Part shown: positions 26,289 through 34,414 of the stretch, piece after piece
How positions within the stretch are numbered: position 1 is the first letter of the stretch
Layout: each line of letters starts with the position of its first letter
Origin: Thiohalocapsa sp. PB-PSB1
GTDB lineage: Bacteria > Pseudomonadota > Gammaproteobacteria > Chromatiales > Chromatiaceae
NCBI GenBank assembly: GCA_016745215.1
Contig: CP050890.1
Location: 3,844,001 to 3,908,000 of the forward strand
Reading direction: 5' to 3'
Length of the DNA stretch: 64,000 nt
Program-made: the position numbers and the translations under genes
The notes under the pieces: model-generated
Database searches by the model: none
Told to the model about the DNA's origin: nothing
The model's input: only the letters and a program-made list of their open reading frames with translations

Positions 26289-29200
26289 CTATACGGTCCT
26301 CGAAAGACGGAAGCCGAGGCCGCCGCCCCGGCCCGACGGCCCGCCCCTGTCGCGGCACGCCGAACGGCAGCCGCCGGCGCCGCTGCCCCAGGAGCCGCCG
26401 CGGACGACCCGGCCCGAGCCCACGCTAGGATCTTCCGTCGATATATCGTGAGCCTTTGCTATATACGCACTTGCACCAGCGCTATATCTATCGGCCACCG
26501 CCGACTCGCCTTCGCCTACGCCAGCGCTACGCATCGCCTGCGCGCGCTTTTTGTAGGCATCTTCGGCATACCAATCCGCACACCACTCCCAGACGTTACC
26601 GTGCATGTCGAGCAAGCCCCAGGGGTTCGGCCGCTGTTGGCCAACCGGATGCAACTTGCCCTGAGCATTCTTGCGATACCAGCCATAGTCGTCGAGCGCC
26701 TTCTCGTCGTCGCCGAAGCTCCAGCGGGTCTTGGTGCCGGCCCGGCAGGCGTATTCCCATTCCGCCTCGGTCGGCAGCCGATACGGCCGGTCGGTGCGCT
26801 CGGCAAGCCAGGCGCAGTAGGCGACGGCATCGTCCCAGGCGACGCCGACCACGGGCAGATCCAGGGCATCGCGGGCGACGCCACAATGGATGTAGTAGCT
26901 CTGGATACCCTTTTCTAAGTGGTACGGTCTGCCTTCTTCCAGCCACTTCGGCCAATGGCTGCCCGTGTCCTCGCAAAACCGCCGGTACTCGCCCCAGGTG
27001 ACGGGAGTGCGTCCCATGGCGAAAGCATCCAGGGCGACGCGGTGCACGGGCTTTTCGTCGTCGTTCCCCTGCTCATCGCCCATCAGGAAGGTTCCGCCGG
27101 GGAGATAGACCATCTCCGGGCCTTCCCGCCCGACATCCGCGCGCTCGGCGCGTCCATCCTTGCGCACGATGACGAAGCGATCGCGGAAGCCCTGTTGCGG
27201 CGCGAAGGTCTCCGCTTGGGGTGTCGGCGGTTCCTGTGCCGCGTCCGGCTGCTCAGACGCCCCCTCGTCGTCGCGGACAAGGGTAAAAGGGTAAGAGGGC
27301 CAAGGGCCAGTCCTCGAAAGACGGAAGCCGAGGTAGTTGTCCCGGTCCGACGGCTCGATCCTGCCGCGGCACGCCGAACGGCAGTCGCCGGCGACGTCGT
27401 CCCAGGAGCCGCCGCGGACGACCCGGCTCGAGCCCGTCTCAGGGCCTGTAGGATCATATATATACGCTGCAGCAGCGTCGCTTCTACTGTAACTACTACT
27501 CTCTACATCTCTGCTGGTAGGGACTGCACGCTCCTTGTAGCTATTCGCATCGAACCAATCCGCACACCACTCCCAGATATTGCCGTGCATGTCATGGAGC
27601 TGCCAGGCATTGGGCTTCTTCTCGCCAACCGGATGAGTCTTGCCTTGGGCGTTCTCGCCGTACCAGGCGTACTCGCCGAGCTGCTTCTCATCGTTGCCGC
27701 AGGACCAGCGCGTGTCGCTGCCGGCCCGGCAGGCGAACTCCCACTCGGCCTCGGTCAGGAGCCGGTAGGTGCCGGTCTTCTGCTGACCGTTGAGCCAGTT
27801 GCAGTAGGCTTGCGCGTCACCCCAACTGATGTTGATGACTGGCCGCCGGCCGCGGCCCCAACCCCGATCTCCAGGCTTCTTGCGTTTGGTCGCCTCGCAG
27901 AAACGGTCGTACTCGTCGAAGGTCAGCGGGTATTGGCCGATGGAGAAGGCCGAGACCTCGACCGGATGCGCGGGCTTCTCCCAATCCCACCGGCTGTCGT
28001 CCTGGCCCATCCTGAACTGCCCGCCGCGCAGCCAGACCATGGCCGGGGCTTGACCGCCGTCGCCGAGGGTATCCTGAAGACCCGTGAGATACGCCGGGAC
28101 TTTCTCCTGCTTCTTGTCGTCGCGGTCAAGGGTAAAAGGGTAAGAGTGTAAAGGGCCAGTCCTCGAAAGACGGAAGCCGAGGTTGACGTACCGGTCCGAC
28201 GGCTCGTCCCGGAGGCGGTACGCCGAACGGCAGATGTCGGCGCCGTTGTACCAGGAGCCGCCGCGGACGACCCGGCCCGAGCCCGTCTCAGGGCCTGTAG
28301 GATCGACTATATACGCTGCAGCAGCTTCGCTCCTACTGTCGCCCCTACTCTCTGCAGCTTCGCCTATACGGGCTGCACGCTCCTTGTAGGTGTTCGCATC
28401 GAACCAATCCGTACACCATTCCCAGACATTGCCGTGCATGTCATGGAGTTGCCAGGCATTGGGACGCTTGGTGCCTATCGGGTGCGTGCCGTCGCCTGAC
28501 CTTCTGCCGTACCAGGCGTAGTCGTCCAGCCCATCTTCATCGTCGCCAAAGCACCATCGGCCTTGCTCGCCGGCGCGGCAGGCGTACTCCCACTGCGCCT
28601 CGCTCAGCAGTCCGTACTGCTGGCCGGTCTCTTCGCTGAGCCAGTCGCAGTAGGCTTTGGCATCGTTCCAGCTGATGCAGATGACGGGGTGGTTGTCGTC
28701 CTGGTCCATGTACGGGTTGCGCCAACTTGCGTCCTCCTTGTTTCCTGGGTCACCTCGATTCCAGACCCAGGCACCATCGCCCTGCTCCGCCTCTGTGACA
28801 TAGCCCGTCGCCTCGATGAAACGCCGGAACTCGCCGACGGTGACCGGGAATCGGCCAACGGCGTAATGGCTTAGTTGGACCCTATGGGCAGGGTGCTCGC
28901 GATCTTCTCCAACCCCCTCCGGGCTGCCCATGGTGAATAGGCCGCCGGGCAGCCAGACCATCTCTGGACCCGGGCTGTCGTCGGCAAAGCGGTCCCGAAA
29001 CGGCGTCGGCCCTCGCGGCTCTGCGTCCAGAGCCTGCGTATCTCCAGACGCCCGGGAAGACGGCTCGGAGTCGACAGCCGCGGACAGCGCGGCGAAGTCG
29101 CCGGTGCTAGCGGCAACCGCCAACTCCGCGGCAATACGTGCGTAGCGCCCACCAAGTCGAGCCAGAACCTCGGCGGCAATTCCTGCGAAATGGCGGGTGT

Positions 29201-30890
29201 TGAGGTCATTGATGGCGACCGAGAGATCACTGACGGCTTGCCGTGCGCGCGCCGACCCGGGCAGTTCCAGCAGGGCGGCAAAGTCCAGAGCGTGGCCGAA
29301 GCGCGTGCCGAGCCTCGCTGATACCTGCCGCAGGACTACCAGGCTGTCGACGGTGGTGGGCAAGTCCAGCAGGGCACGGCGCACCCCGGGATGGAAATCG
29401 AAGAAGGGCTCGCCGTCGCTCCGGTCGAGCACTGGCTCGCGGCGCAGCAAGCCGCTGATGAGGAGCTCGGCGAGGTGCAACTGGCCGCTTTCGGGGAGAT
29501 GGGTCTGTTGCACCAGACGCATGACGTCCAGCGTCAACGGCACGGCCGCGACCAGCCCCGACAAGGTCCGCGCCTGGGGGGAGGCGTCGCTGAAGAAGCG
29601 TTGCAGACGACGCTCGATCTCTTGGGTATCCGGGGCGCGCAGCGACGGGACCTGCGTCGGCTCCAGGAACGCCGTGTCCGGCTCGAACCGCACGGCGGGC
29701 AAGGTCGCGCCAGCGTGCCCGGCCAACAGCTTGGACCAGGCGCGGATGGTGGATGCCTCCAGGGTCAGGATCGGGACAAGGTCTGGCATTGCCGTCGACG
29801 ATCCGGCCAGGACGTCCGATAGCGCGTCTAGCGGATCGAGGTCGCGGAAGCGCACGCCGGAGCGGGTCGGCAGGCCACCGCCGGCGACGGCGCCGACCCG
29901 CGTTGGCAGACCGTAGCCCAATGCGGTGTCCGGCCAGATGCGCGGCGGCAGCATCTGCATCAACGCCAGCGGACAGGCGGCGGCCAGCGGTCGCAGATGC
30001 GCGATCACGGCACCGGTGTGCCAGGCCGGGGCGACGCAGTCGCTGAGCACCAGCACGGCCCGTCGTCGCTCGGGGGCGGCCAGGGTGACCGGGTCCACCG
30101 ATCGACGCGCGGGCCTGGCTGAAGGGTTGGCCAGGTCGTTGCCGAGCCCGGCATGGAGGCGAGGGCTCGCCGTGCGCGAGTCCAGCGAGACCAGACGTAC
30201 CCGGCGAAAGGCACCGTTGTAGCTGACCAAGCGATAGAACTCCCTCAGCATCGGCGACCAGACCCGCATGGAAGCCGCCAGGTCGACGATGATCAGCAGC
30301 TCGTAGCGGCGTTCCCGCGCTGGCCGCAGCACCGGTATCAGCAGAGCGTCGTCGGCAACGCCCTGGTCGGCATAGCGGTTGACGGTGGTTTCTTCATCAA
30401 GTCGCCGCTCACGCCGCGAGGCAACGCGCCGGTGCAGCGGGCGCAGGGCACGACCGATCTCCAGCGCGTCGGGCAGCGGGTGAGGTCGGGGGCTTCGCAC
30501 CGGGACGCCGCTGCGCCGGCCCTCGGCTCGACCCGCGTCCGGCAGCAGGCCGGCGCTGTCTCGACGCGGCTGGGTTATCCGCCCCGGCTCATCGGTGGGC
30601 GATGGGGGCACGGAGCCGGCGGCATCGGTCTGGGGTGGCACCTGACCCTTGTCGGAGACGCTCGGCCGGTCGGGCTTACCGGTTCGCGCCGGGGCGCTCG
30701 GCTCGGGCCGAGCGATGCGGCCCATGAGCCAAAGCAGATCCGCCAGCTCTTCGGTGTCTGGCTCGAGGCCGGCGTGGCCGAGCCTGGCGCGCAGCCGGCG
30801 GACGTCATCGGCAGACAGCGGTGCCGGCCCCAAGCCCAGCCGGACGCACAATCGCGCGAGCCGGTTTCGCAGCCGCTCTAGCATCTGCAT
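26289..30890 (-). CDS. SAV_2336/vWA-like protein with three C-terminal FGE domains carrying DGR-type variable regions
   Basis: A 1533-residue protein. Residues 1 to about 60 are helical, followed by a Pro/Arg-rich linker. About 150-600 matches the SAV_2336 N-terminal/vWA-like module: ALRPLHRRVASRRERRLDEE, VPLRPA-type LIPVLRPARERRYELLIIVD with a degenerate MIDAS (DLAAS), and AVLVLSDCVAPAW. Three FGE-sulfatase domains begin near 638 (PEMVWLPGGLFTMGSPEG), 948 and 1256. Each has MHGNVWEWC or MHGNIWEWC and ends RVVRGGSW...CRSA...LGFRLSRT. The last 40 codons of each domain vary only in DGR fashion (see the three variable-region features). It is the last gene of the Trypco1-VMAP-MoxR set, 20 bp after moxR. 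It is probably the hypervariable recognition or effector arm of a ternary conflict system; that role is inference. ATGs at 30890 and 30884 are equally possible. Confidence 0.88.
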   Translation of the reverse strand: MQMLERLRNRLARLCVRLGLGPAPLSADDVRRLRARLGHAGLEPDTEELADLLWLMGRIARPEPSAPARTGKPDRPSVSDKGQVPPQTDAAGSVPPSPTDEPGRITQPRRDSAGLLPDAGRAEGRRSGVPVRSPRPHPLPDALEIGRALRPLHRRVASRRERRLDEETTVNRYADQGVADDALLIPVLRPARERRYELLIIVDLAASMRVWSPMLREFYRLVSYNGAFRRVRLVSLDSRTASPRLHAGLGNDLANPSARPARRSVDPVTLAAPERRRAVLVLSDCVAPAWHTGAVIAHLRPLAAACPLALMQMLPPRIWPDTALGYGLPTRVGAVAGGGLPTRSGVRFRDLDPLDALSDVLAGSSTAMPDLVPILTLEASTIRAWSKLLAGHAGATLPAVRFEPDTAFLEPTQVPSLRAPDTQEIERRLQRFFSDASPQARTLSGLVAAVPLTLDVMRLVQQTHLPESGQLHLAELLISGLLRREPVLDRSDGEPFFDFHPGVRRALLDLPTTVDSLVVLRQVSARLGTRFGHALDFAALLELPGSARARQAVSDLSVAINDLNTRHFAGIAAEVLARLGGRYARIAAELAVAASTGDFAALSAAVDSEPSSRASGDTQALDAEPRGPTPFRDRFADDSPGPEMVWLPGGLFTMGSPEGVGEDREHPAHRVQLSHYAVGRFPVTVGEFRRFIEATGYVTEAEQGDGAWVWNRGDPGNKEDASWRNPYMDQDDNHPVICISWNDAKAYCDWLSEETGQQYGLLSEAQWEYACRAGEQGRWCFGDDEDGLDDYAWYGRRSGDGTHPIGTKRPNAWQLHDMHGNVWEWCTDWFDANTYKERAARIGEAAESRGDSRSEAAAAYIVDPTGPETGSGRVVRGGSWYNGADICRSAYRLRDEPSDRYVNLGFRLSRTGPLHSYPFTLDRDDKKQEKVPAYLTGLQDTLGDGGQAPAMVWLRGGQFRMGQDDSRWDWEKPAHPVEVSAFSIGQYPLTFDEYDRFCEATKRKKPGDRGWGRGRRPVINISWGDAQAYCNWLNGQQKTGTYRLLTEAEWEFACRAGSDTRWSCGNDEKQLGEYAWYGENAQGKTHPVGEKKPNAWQLHDMHGNIWEWCADWFDANSYKERAVPTSRDVESSSYSRSDAAAAYIYDPTGPETGSSRVVRGGSWDDVAGDCRSACRGRIEPSDRDNYLGFRLSRTGPWPSYPFTLVRDDEGASEQPDAAQEPPTPQAETFAPQQGFRDRFVIVRKDGRAERADVGREGPEMVYLPGGTFLMGDEQGNDDEKPVHRVALDAFAMGRTPVTWGEYRRFCEDTGSHWPKWLEEGRPYHLEKGIQSYYIHCGVARDALDLPVVGVAWDDAVAYCAWLAERTDRPYRLPTEAEWEYACRAGTKTRWSFGDDEKALDDYGWYRKNAQGKLHPVGQQRPNPWGLLDMHGNVWEWCADWYAEDAYKKRAQAMRSAGVGEGESAVADRYSAGASAYIAKAHDISTEDPSVGSGRVVRGGSWGSGAGGCRSACRDRGGPSGRGGGLGFRLSRTV
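26296..26421 (-). repeat. DGR-type variable region 3 (C-terminus of the protein)
   Basis: Variable codons are nearly all GGC here (GGC, AGC, GGC, GGC, GGC, TGC, GAC, AGG, GGC, GGG, GGC, GGC, GGC, GGC), giving a Gly-rich tail before the stop. The fixed frame (RVVRGGSW, CRSA, PS, LGFRLSRT) is nucleotide-identical to regions 1 and 2. The CTCTTACCCTTTTACCC flank persists after the stop codon at 26262-26282, where it is noncoding. Confidence 0.85.
27310..27434 (-). repeat. DGR-type variable region 2 (end of FGE domain 2)
   Basis: Same frame as region 1 with variable codons GAC, GAC, GTC, GGC, GAC, TGC, GGC, AGG, ATC, GAC, GAC, AAC, TAC. Every difference from regions 1 and 3 is at codon position 1 or 2; no synonymous difference occurs. 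The upstream flank through GATCCTACAGGCCCTGAG is identical to region 1. The downstream CTCTTACCCTTTTACCC is at 27279-27297 (plus-strand coordinates). Confidence 0.85.
28160..28284 (-). repeat. DGR-type variable region 1 (end of FGE domain 1)
   Basis: Codes for GSGRVVRGGSW YNGADICRSAYRLRDEPSDRYVNLGFR (spaces mine). Variable codons are TAC, AAC, GGC, GAC, ATC, TAC, CTC, CGG, GAC, GAC, TAC, GTC, AAC, against an invariant frame. It is followed on the coding strand by CTCTTACCCTTTTACCC (28127-28150 on the plus strand), which also follows the other two regions. Confidence 0.85.
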
Positions 30891-30910
30891 GCGCGCTGCG
30901 ATACCTGCGG

Positions 30911-31909
30911 TCAGCCGGACAGATCGCGCGTGAGTGCGGCGATCAGCTCATCACGGCTGGCGTAGGGTCGCTCCTGCTCGATGTGCCCGAGCAGCAGGTA
31001 GACGACATTGAGCATCTGGTCCGAGGTCAACTCCTCGCGCTCGCGCCGCTCGATGAAACGACGCACCAAGGCCGCGACTTGACCCGAGACGCGAGCGAAG
31101 TGGGGCGCCTGGTCGGTGCCCGCCGGGTAGAGGTGGCGCTGGATGATCTCGATAAGCTCGTCCTCGTTCGGCGGGCGCATCTCGAGCTGCAGGCAACGGC
31201 GCAGGAAGGCCGGCGGAAACTCGCGCTCGGCGTTGCTGGTCATGATGACCAGCGGGAACCGGTTGCATTGCACGACGCCGCGTTCGATCCGAAAGCCGCT
31301 GTCCAGATCGGCACCGGGCGGCGCGTCATGGGCCAGGATGCGCGGCTGTCCCTCGTCTTTGGGCAGGCGGGCCAGCTCGGCGATCTCGAATTCACCCTCC
31401 TCGAAGATATGCAGCAGGTCGTTGGGCAGGTCGATGTCGCTCTTGTCGATCTCGTCGATGAGCAGGACCCGCGGGCGCTCGGCGGAGTCGAGGAAGGCGG
31501 TGCCGAGGGGACCAAGCCTCAGAAAATCACCGATGGGCGGGCGCGGCGCTTTCTCCTGCGCCCGCCGCGAGGTCTCCTGCAGCCGAGCAATGGCATCGTA
31601 GCGGTAGAGTCCGTCCTTGAGCCTGGTCTGAGTGGTGATGGACCAGCGCAGCACCTCGCCCATGCCAAGCTCCGCGGCGACGGCATAGGCCAGCGAGGTC
31701 TTGCCGACGCCGGGCTTACCGGTCACCAGCAATGGTCGGCGCAGGTAAAGCGCGGCATTGACCATCTCGATCTCGTCCCGACGGGCAAGAAACTCCTCGC
31801 CGCGCCGTCGGCCGAAGCGTCGCCAGGGCGGCGGCTCGCCACAGTCCGAGAGGTCCTTGGGACCACGAAATATCCACCAGTCCTGCGGCTCGATGGGCTT
31901 AGTCGGCAT
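30911..31909 (-). CDS. MoxR-type AAA+ ATPase of a vWA-MoxR-VMAP system
   Basis: About 332 residues. It starts with the family phrase DWWIFRGPKD. Walker A is GKPGVGKTSLAYA (near residue 65), Walker B is VLLIDEIDKSDIDLP (near 145), sensor 1 is VIMTSNAEREFP and the arginine-finger region is FLRRC. MoxR ATPases act as chaperones on a vWA partner, here probably the downstream SAV_2336/vWA-FGE protein. I prefer the ATG at 31909 (MPTKPIEP) because GGAG lies six bases upstream. The ATG at 31957 overlaps the VMAP stop (ATGA) and could also be used, adding 16 residues. Confidence 0.9.
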   Translation of the reverse strand: MPTKPIEPQDWWIFRGPKDLSDCGEPPPWRRFGRRRGEEFLARRDEIEMVNAALYLRRPLLVTGKPGVGKTSLAYAVAAELGMGEVLRWSITTQTRLKDGLYRYDAIARLQETSRRAQEKAPRPPIGDFLRLGPLGTAFLDSAERPRVLLIDEIDKSDIDLPNDLLHIFEEGEFEIAELARLPKDEGQPRILAHDAPPGADLDSGFRIERGVVQCNRFPLVIMTSNAEREFPPAFLRRCLQLEMRPPNEDELIEIIQRHLYPAGTDQAPHFARVSGQVAALVRRFIERREREELTSDQMLNVVYLLLGHIEQERPYASRDELIAALTRDLSG

Positions 31910-31953
31910 GGTTGCTCCGATCTCGGTTGGTTGGGATGCGGACCGGCGTCGGC

Positions 31954-33774
31954 TCATTCGCTGATGCCGTGCTGACTCGGGCGCCGGGCAGCATCGGGGG
32001 GTGGGTCCCAGAGCAAGGTGATCTCGAGCTCGGGATGGGATGGGTCTTCAGCGCAACCCGCACGCAGCTCGCGGAGCGCGACCGGCAGGGCTCGCAGGGG
32101 CTTTCCAGCGAGGGCGTCGGCAAGGGCATCACGCAATCGCTCGGCCGTTTGGACATCTCGGGGCCAGATCAGAACGGTTGCACCGAGGGTACGCAACAGG
32201 CTGTCGACAGCCCGTTTGGTAGCGGCGTCGGTCAGGCACAGCGGTGCTGAGACGCCAATGCCGCATCCCTGCTCCGCAGCCTTGCGACCACAGGTGCGCA
32301 GCCTGTCGAGCGTGCAGAAGCACAGGGTTGCGGACAATGGCTCGTGCATTTGCGCGGATAATGCGTCCCAACTACGTTTCCAGAACGCCATGGCGACCTT
32401 ACCGCGATGCCGGTCGGCCTCTTGGACGAGAACCGGGAACAGACCGCCCAGGCGCTCACCGTCGGGATCATCGGGATCGCGCCGCCAGGCATCGACGGGC
32501 AGGCCGAGCAGGGTATGGGGAAGCCGGAAGCTGAGCGTCAGACGCTCCGGGGGCGAGACATCGTCCGGCAACCATTCGAAGAGCAGGTCGGTGACGAAAA
32601 AGCCGGTCTCCTCGTCATCGGTCGGACAGAAGCGCTGGCCGGGGTTGCCCTCACGCGCTACGATCCGTTGCGGGTCCGTGCCCTCGAAGACCTGGTGGAC
32701 GGCCAGATCGTATCGCTTGGGGCCACGCTGCTCGCCGCCGGGATCGATCAGCTCGACCCGCAGCGCGATTGTCTTCGAAGGAGGGTCGGCCGGATCGGGC
32801 TGGTCGACGGCAAGGTCCGGATACCAAGCGGCCAGGGCATCGCACATCGTCTGCACCCGCTTTCGCTGCAGCTCGTCTTGCAGCGCCGGGCGCAGACGCG
32901 CAAGCACGTCGAACAAGGGCAGGTGGCCGTTGTTCTGCTGGCCCTTGACGATCAACCAGCTTAGGAAAGACCGCGGATCATCTCGACCCGGCACATCCAA
33001 TGCGGTGCCGACGGGCGAGCAACGCTGGACATGGCCGCGAAGATCGGCCAGCGTCAGCTCGGCGGGCAGGTGTTGCAGGATGGCCGCCAGGCGCTGCTGA
33101 TCTTCGGCATCCAGCGGGTGCTGTCTTTGGTCGAGCCAGATCGGTTGCGGCGCCCCGACCGGCCAGAGGTCGCGCAGATGCTCGATGCAGATGCCGTACC
33201 CGGCCTCACCGTTACTGCTCATCTGCCGAGCGACGGCGAAGACCGCGCGATGCACAGGGCAGACCACGGGGGCACCGCTAAAACCCTTGATCAGCCGCGG
33301 CTGCCCGAGCCTGAAGCCGCCCTCCGCACTGTCGGCGAAGCCCTTGACCTCGAGCGCCCAGGCATACTGCTCCGTTGCGGGATCGCGCTTGATGCAATCC
33401 TTGCGGCCCACTTCGATATCCAGTGTCGAGGCCCGCCAGTCCTTCTCGACTGGCTCCCAGCCGGCAATCCAGCCGCGACCGGCATGCAGGCCGATCAACG
33501 CCAAGGGCTCGCCGCGGAGTCTGGCGGAGACGCGCAGGACGGCCAGGTCGATCCCGGGGTTGATGGCGCTGACAAGCTGGGCATCGCGGCCGTCGACCCG
33601 CAACGGGCCGTCGCCGAGATTGTCCACGACATGGGCGCAGGTCACGATCCAAGTGGATTCGGTATCGACTTGGGCGATGAAGCCATTGCCGCCGAACTTG
33701 AAGTCGCCGGCGCGGGTGCTGCCCTCCACGATCACGACGGAGCGCTGCTCGTCCCGGGTCCAGCAGGTTGCCAT
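31954..33774 (-). CDS. Trypsin-like protease fused to a VMAP C-terminal domain
   Basis: A 606-residue protein. Residues 1 to about 215 are a trypsin-fold serine protease with an apparently intact triad: His48 (TCAHVVDN), Asp76 (GIDLAVL), Ser166 (GFSGAPV). A middle helical region (about 230-320) may be an effector-associated domain. About 335-606 matches VMAP-C (vWA-MoxR-associated protein): Rx-VELI start, DLLFEWLPDD, PVALRELRAG, and the terminal ITLLWDPPPDAARRP. In ternary systems VMAP couples the MoxR-vWA switch to a proteolytic effector. It lies 23 bp after the Trypco1 gene and overlaps or abuts moxR. The protease target is unknown. Confidence 0.85.
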   Translation of the reverse strand: MATCWTRDEQRSVVIVEGSTRAGDFKFGGNGFIAQVDTESTWIVTCAHVVDNLGDGPLRVDGRDAQLVSAINPGIDLAVLRVSARLRGEPLALIGLHAGRGWIAGWEPVEKDWRASTLDIEVGRKDCIKRDPATEQYAWALEVKGFADSAEGGFRLGQPRLIKGFSGAPVVCPVHRAVFAVARQMSSNGEAGYGICIEHLRDLWPVGAPQPIWLDQRQHPLDAEDQQRLAAILQHLPAELTLADLRGHVQRCSPVGTALDVPGRDDPRSFLSWLIVKGQQNNGHLPLFDVLARLRPALQDELQRKRVQTMCDALAAWYPDLAVDQPDPADPPSKTIALRVELIDPGGEQRGPKRYDLAVHQVFEGTDPQRIVAREGNPGQRFCPTDDEETGFFVTDLLFEWLPDDVSPPERLTLSFRLPHTLLGLPVDAWRRDPDDPDGERLGGLFPVLVQEADRHRGKVAMAFWKRSWDALSAQMHEPLSATLCFCTLDRLRTCGRKAAEQGCGIGVSAPLCLTDAATKRAVDSLLRTLGATVLIWPRDVQTAERLRDALADALAGKPLRALPVALRELRAGCAEDPSHPELEITLLWDPPPDAARRPSQHGISE

Positions 33775-33797
33775 CGACCGCCAGTCCTGGCTCGTAC

Positions 33798-34130
33798 TCA
33801 GTTACCCGATGACCCGTTTTCCGGCTTTGGAGCGAGCTTTAGACGGACCGTCAGGTTGGCATTCCCCTTGGCCTTGGCGACGAAGAGGTTGCCCTCGCCT
33901 TCGAAGCCGAGCCCCAGCTCGACCTCCGCGGCCTGCACCTCCATGTCCTTGTTGAGCTCGCGCCAGACCTCGGTCATGGGTCTAGCGACGCGCAGCAGCA
34001 ACGGCTTGATCCTGTCGATGCTCGCCCCGCGGATCAGCTCGGGGCCATGACTGATCTCTTGAAGCTCCTGCTCGTTGGCGTCCACCTCCACCAGGGTGCC
34101 GTCTTCCAGCTCTATCAATCTGTATGCCAT
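33798..34130 (-). CDS. Trypco1-like (CU044_2847 family) trypsin-co-occurring protein
   Basis: About 110 residues. MAYRLIELEDGTLVEVDA at the start and EVELGLGFEGEGNLFVAKAKGNANLTVRLKL near the C-terminus follow the Trypco1/CU044_2847 pattern, a beta-sandwich-like small domain encoded next to trypsin-type effectors in conflict systems. The ATG at 34130 is chosen for GGAAG six bases upstream. It is the first gene of the four-gene set. Its partner is presumably the trypsin domain encoded next to it; the mechanism is unknown. Confidence 0.75.
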   Translation of the reverse strand: MAYRLIELEDGTLVEVDANEQELQEISHGPELIRGASIDRIKPLLLRVARPMTEVWRELNKDMEVQAAEVELGLGFEGEGNLFVAKAKGNANLTVRLKLAPKPENGSSGN

Positions 34131-34414
34131 CTTTACTTCCCGCCCACGCTTGGCGACGTCTTGCACATGCGAAAAACATAGCTTAAACGAACTGGAACAA
34201 TTTTTCAGATCCAGGCGAACAATTCAAGTAAGGATGAGTCGAACAACCCTTTGCCTTCAGGAAGTTGACGTTCTGTGCAGGTTTTGCCTGCTTCATGGCA
34301 CTGCATTTGCCACCTCCTCTTTGGGGTTTTTGGCCCAAACCGCCAAAAATAGGCAGTAGATCTCAGAGACTGACTTTTCTAGACAGTCTCTTAGCACAAT
34401 TTTTCAAGGTGACC
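34131..34414. other. Intergenic region with an isolated hairpin
   Basis: No gene seen. AGAGACTG (34365-34372) pairs with CAGTCTCT (34384-34391) around an 11-base loop. No T tract follows on either strand, so it is not a clear terminator. The promoter of the conflict gene set must lie in this interval on the minus strand; I cannot pick a convincing -10/-35 pair. Confidence 0.4.

Noticed and set aside
26289..34130. Reading the FGE domains as active formylglycine-generating enzymes for sulfatases
   Set aside because: No sulfatase is encoded nearby, the domains sit on a vWA-like protein in a conflict-type gene set, and the DGR-type variation at their ends points to a binding role.
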